Source: Rhynchospora pubera
Taxonomy: Eukaryota > Streptophyta > Magnoliopsida > Poales > Cyperaceae
Direction of reading: 5' to 3'
DNA: 64,000 nt
Assembly: GCA_028095005.1 (NCBI GenBank)
Contig: CM051462.1
Location: 88,113,846 to 88,177,845 of the forward strand
Part shown: positions 62,440 through 64,000 of the stretch, in pieces
Numbering within the stretch: position 1 is the first letter of the stretch
How the letters are laid out: every line of letters starts with the position of its first letter
Program-made: the position numbers and the translations under genes
Notes under the pieces: generated by a model
What the model saw: the letters and a program-made list of their open reading frames with translations, nothing else
Databases searched by the model: none
What the model was told of the DNA's origin: nothing

Positions 62440-64000
62440 ATGGAAGAGGGAAATAGTGGTACCATGGTTAAGCTTACATCTTCCAATTACTCCATTTGGA
62501 AGTCTCGTATGGAAGATTTGTTGTATTGCAAGGATGCATATGAACCCCTTTCGGGTACCAAACCCGCTACTACCACCGATGATGTTTGGAAAGTGTCTAA
62601 TAGAAAGACAATAGCCATAATTAGACAATAGGTTGATGATTCCGTCTATCACCATATCTCATCCGAAACCGATGCCAAGGTGTTGTGGGAAAAGCTTGAA
62701 AGCTTGTATGAGCGCAAGACCGCTCAAAATAAGGCCTTCTATATTAGGAAGTTGGTAAACATGAAATACCAAGAAGGTTCCTCGGTGTCGGATCATTTGA
62801 GTCGGTTCCAAGATTGTGTGAACCGTTTATCTACCATGAAAATGGCGTTGGATGAGGAGTTGCAAGCATTGATTTTGTTGAGTTCCTTACCCGATAGTTG
62901 GGAGACTTTAGTGGTGTCATTGAGTAATTCGGCACCCGATGGTGTTGTGACCCTAGCCATGGTTAAAGATAGAATGCTCAATGAGGAGTTGAGGCGTAAG
63001 GAGTTAGGGATCACTAGTGAGTCTTCGGCTCTTGTCACCGAAAATCGTGGAAGGAGTACTCAAAGGAATGCTTATGGTGATGATGATAGGGATAAGTCAA
63101 AGGGGAGGTCCAAGTCAAGAAAGGGGATTACATGCTATTATTGCAAAAAATCCGGCCACAAGAGAAGTGAATGCCGGAAGTTGAAAGCCAAGAATGATGG
63201 CTCCAAAAGAGATCAATCTAGGGGAAGAAGAGAAGATGATGAGAAAGAAAGTACCACCGCAATTGTTACAAATGATGAAGTATTTATAGCTTGTGATGAG
63301 GGTTTTGTGAACCTTACTAGTCAAGACTCCACTTGGGTGGTTGATTCCGCCGCCTCATTCCATGTCACATCTAGACGTGACTTGTTCACTTCCTACAAGG
63401 AAGGTGATTTTGGTGTTGTTAGAATGGGGAATGATGGAGTTTGCAAAATCTTTGGCATTGGAGATGTTTGTGTGGAGACTAGTTTAGGATGCAAACTTAC
63501 TCTCAAGAATGTTCGGCATGTGCCGGATATGAGGCTTCATTTAATTTCGGTGGGTGCCCTTGATGATGAGGGGTATCAAAGTTGCTTTCTTGGTGGGAAG
63601 TGGAAGTTGTTGAAGGGTCATTTGGTTGTTGCTCGAGGAACCAAATCCGGTTCGCTCTATGTTACTCAAGTAAAGGTGTGTGGTGAGGTGAATGCCGCCG
63701 AGTGTAACTCAACCGATTTGTGGCATTTGAGGTTGGGTCACATGAGTGAGAAGGGCATTGAGATTCTTTCTAAAAGAAAGTATGTGCCTATTGATGGTAC
63801 TTCACTTACCTCATGCACACATTGTTTGGCGGGCAAACAACATCGTGTAGCCTTCAAGAGAAATCCAACAAGTAAGAGGCCGGGTGTGCTTGATTTAGTT
63901 CACACCGATCTATGTTCTATGGGAGATAGAACTCTTGGCGGCGCTCTCTACTTTGTTACCTTTGTGGATGATCATTCAAGAAAGTTGTGGGCATACTCTT
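62440..64000 (+). pseudogene. Copia gag-pol polyprotein, one premature stop, continues past the window
   Basis: Translated from ATG 62440 (MEEGNSGTMVKLTSSNYSIW). Domains in order: gag (LWEKLESLYERKTAQNKAF, SLPDSWETLVVSLSNS), zinc knuckle CYYCKKSGHKRSEC (63133-63174), protease WVVDSAASFHVT (Asp at 63343; the usual DSGA is DSAA here), gag-pre-integrase LWHLRLGHMS with CTHC (63718-63830), and the start of the integrase core with its first Asp (HTDLCSM, 63905 on) and FVDDHSRKLWAYS at the edge. A TAG at 62629-62631 replaces the Trp of the usual RQWVDDS string, a single G-to-A change; otherwise the frame is open to the window end. It supports a young element with one inactivating base. Reverse transcriptase and RNase H are outside. 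Confidence 0.93.

Noticed and set aside
1..64000. CRISPR arrays, bacterial operons or an rRNA locus
   Set aside because: The regular repeats here (palindrome array, 236-bp and 211-bp tandems) lack CRISPR repeat-spacer structure, the genes are intron-containing plant families, and no rRNA sequence was seen.

Overview
The window is nuclear DNA from a flowering plant, probably a woody eudicot. It is AT-rich and gene-poor, with intron-containing genes of plant-specific families (DUF247, a plant triterpene cyclase, an mTERF relative) embedded in transposons: hAT, Mutator-like (MULE), Helitron, Copia, Gypsy and LINE. I cannot name the species. Only two loci look like genes that could still matter: a DUF247 gene on the minus strand (stop at 9530, possible upstream exons to 18923) and the first three exons of an oxidosqualene cyclase on the plus strand (60495-61899).

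Layout. 1-926: 3' end and LTR of a Copia element whose body lies left of the window. 927-2495: a broken DUF247 paralogue. 4447-8431: a 4.0 kb MULE with a 9-bp target duplication and a smaller MULE-MITE nested in it. 9530-18923: the better DUF247 locus, opened up by a 3.3 kb palindrome-rich insertion (11073-14338), a 3-bp-TSD MITE, a MULE-like MITE and two hAT elements. 20412-33482: a hAT element, a 12 kb pair of inverted repeats, two Helitron 3' ends (22619 minus, 32983 plus), and exon-like gene fragments (DEAH helicase, alpha-glucan phosphorylase, unidentified exons) in the pattern left by Helitron or MULE gene capture. 34521-42211: another hAT, a Tourist-type MITE, an mTERF pseudogene, a 2.5 kb MULE with long inverted repeats, and further Helitron ends. 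42212-51836: mostly gene-free, with a third DUF247 remnant, LTR-like sequences, a 236-bp tandem repeat and a hAT. 51837-59700: MULE-MITE, a 3.4 kb Gypsy-type LTR inserted into a LINE fragment, a hAT, and a second LINE fragment. 60495-64000: cyclase exons 1-3, with a MITE in intron 2 and a Copia element starting in intron 3 and running off the right edge.

Many insertions can be delimited to the base from matching target-site duplications that I read directly: six hAT elements (8 bp), four MULE-type elements (9 bp), one Gypsy-type LTR (5 bp), one Tourist-type MITE (3 bp, TTA) and three copies of a MITE family with 3-bp duplications. The DUF247 duplication provides an internal control: copy A is an empty site for insertions present in copy B.

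I see no clearly new biochemical system. The most unusual points are a DUF247 gene model with tandem, phase-compatible acidic upstream exons, one of them broken by a hAT element; the palindrome-array insertion next to it; and the MITE family whose 3-bp target duplications do not follow the TWA rule. No database search or RNA evidence was available. Exon models other than the DUF247 ORF, the cyclase exons and the Copia gag-pol are inferences from splice signals and phase.
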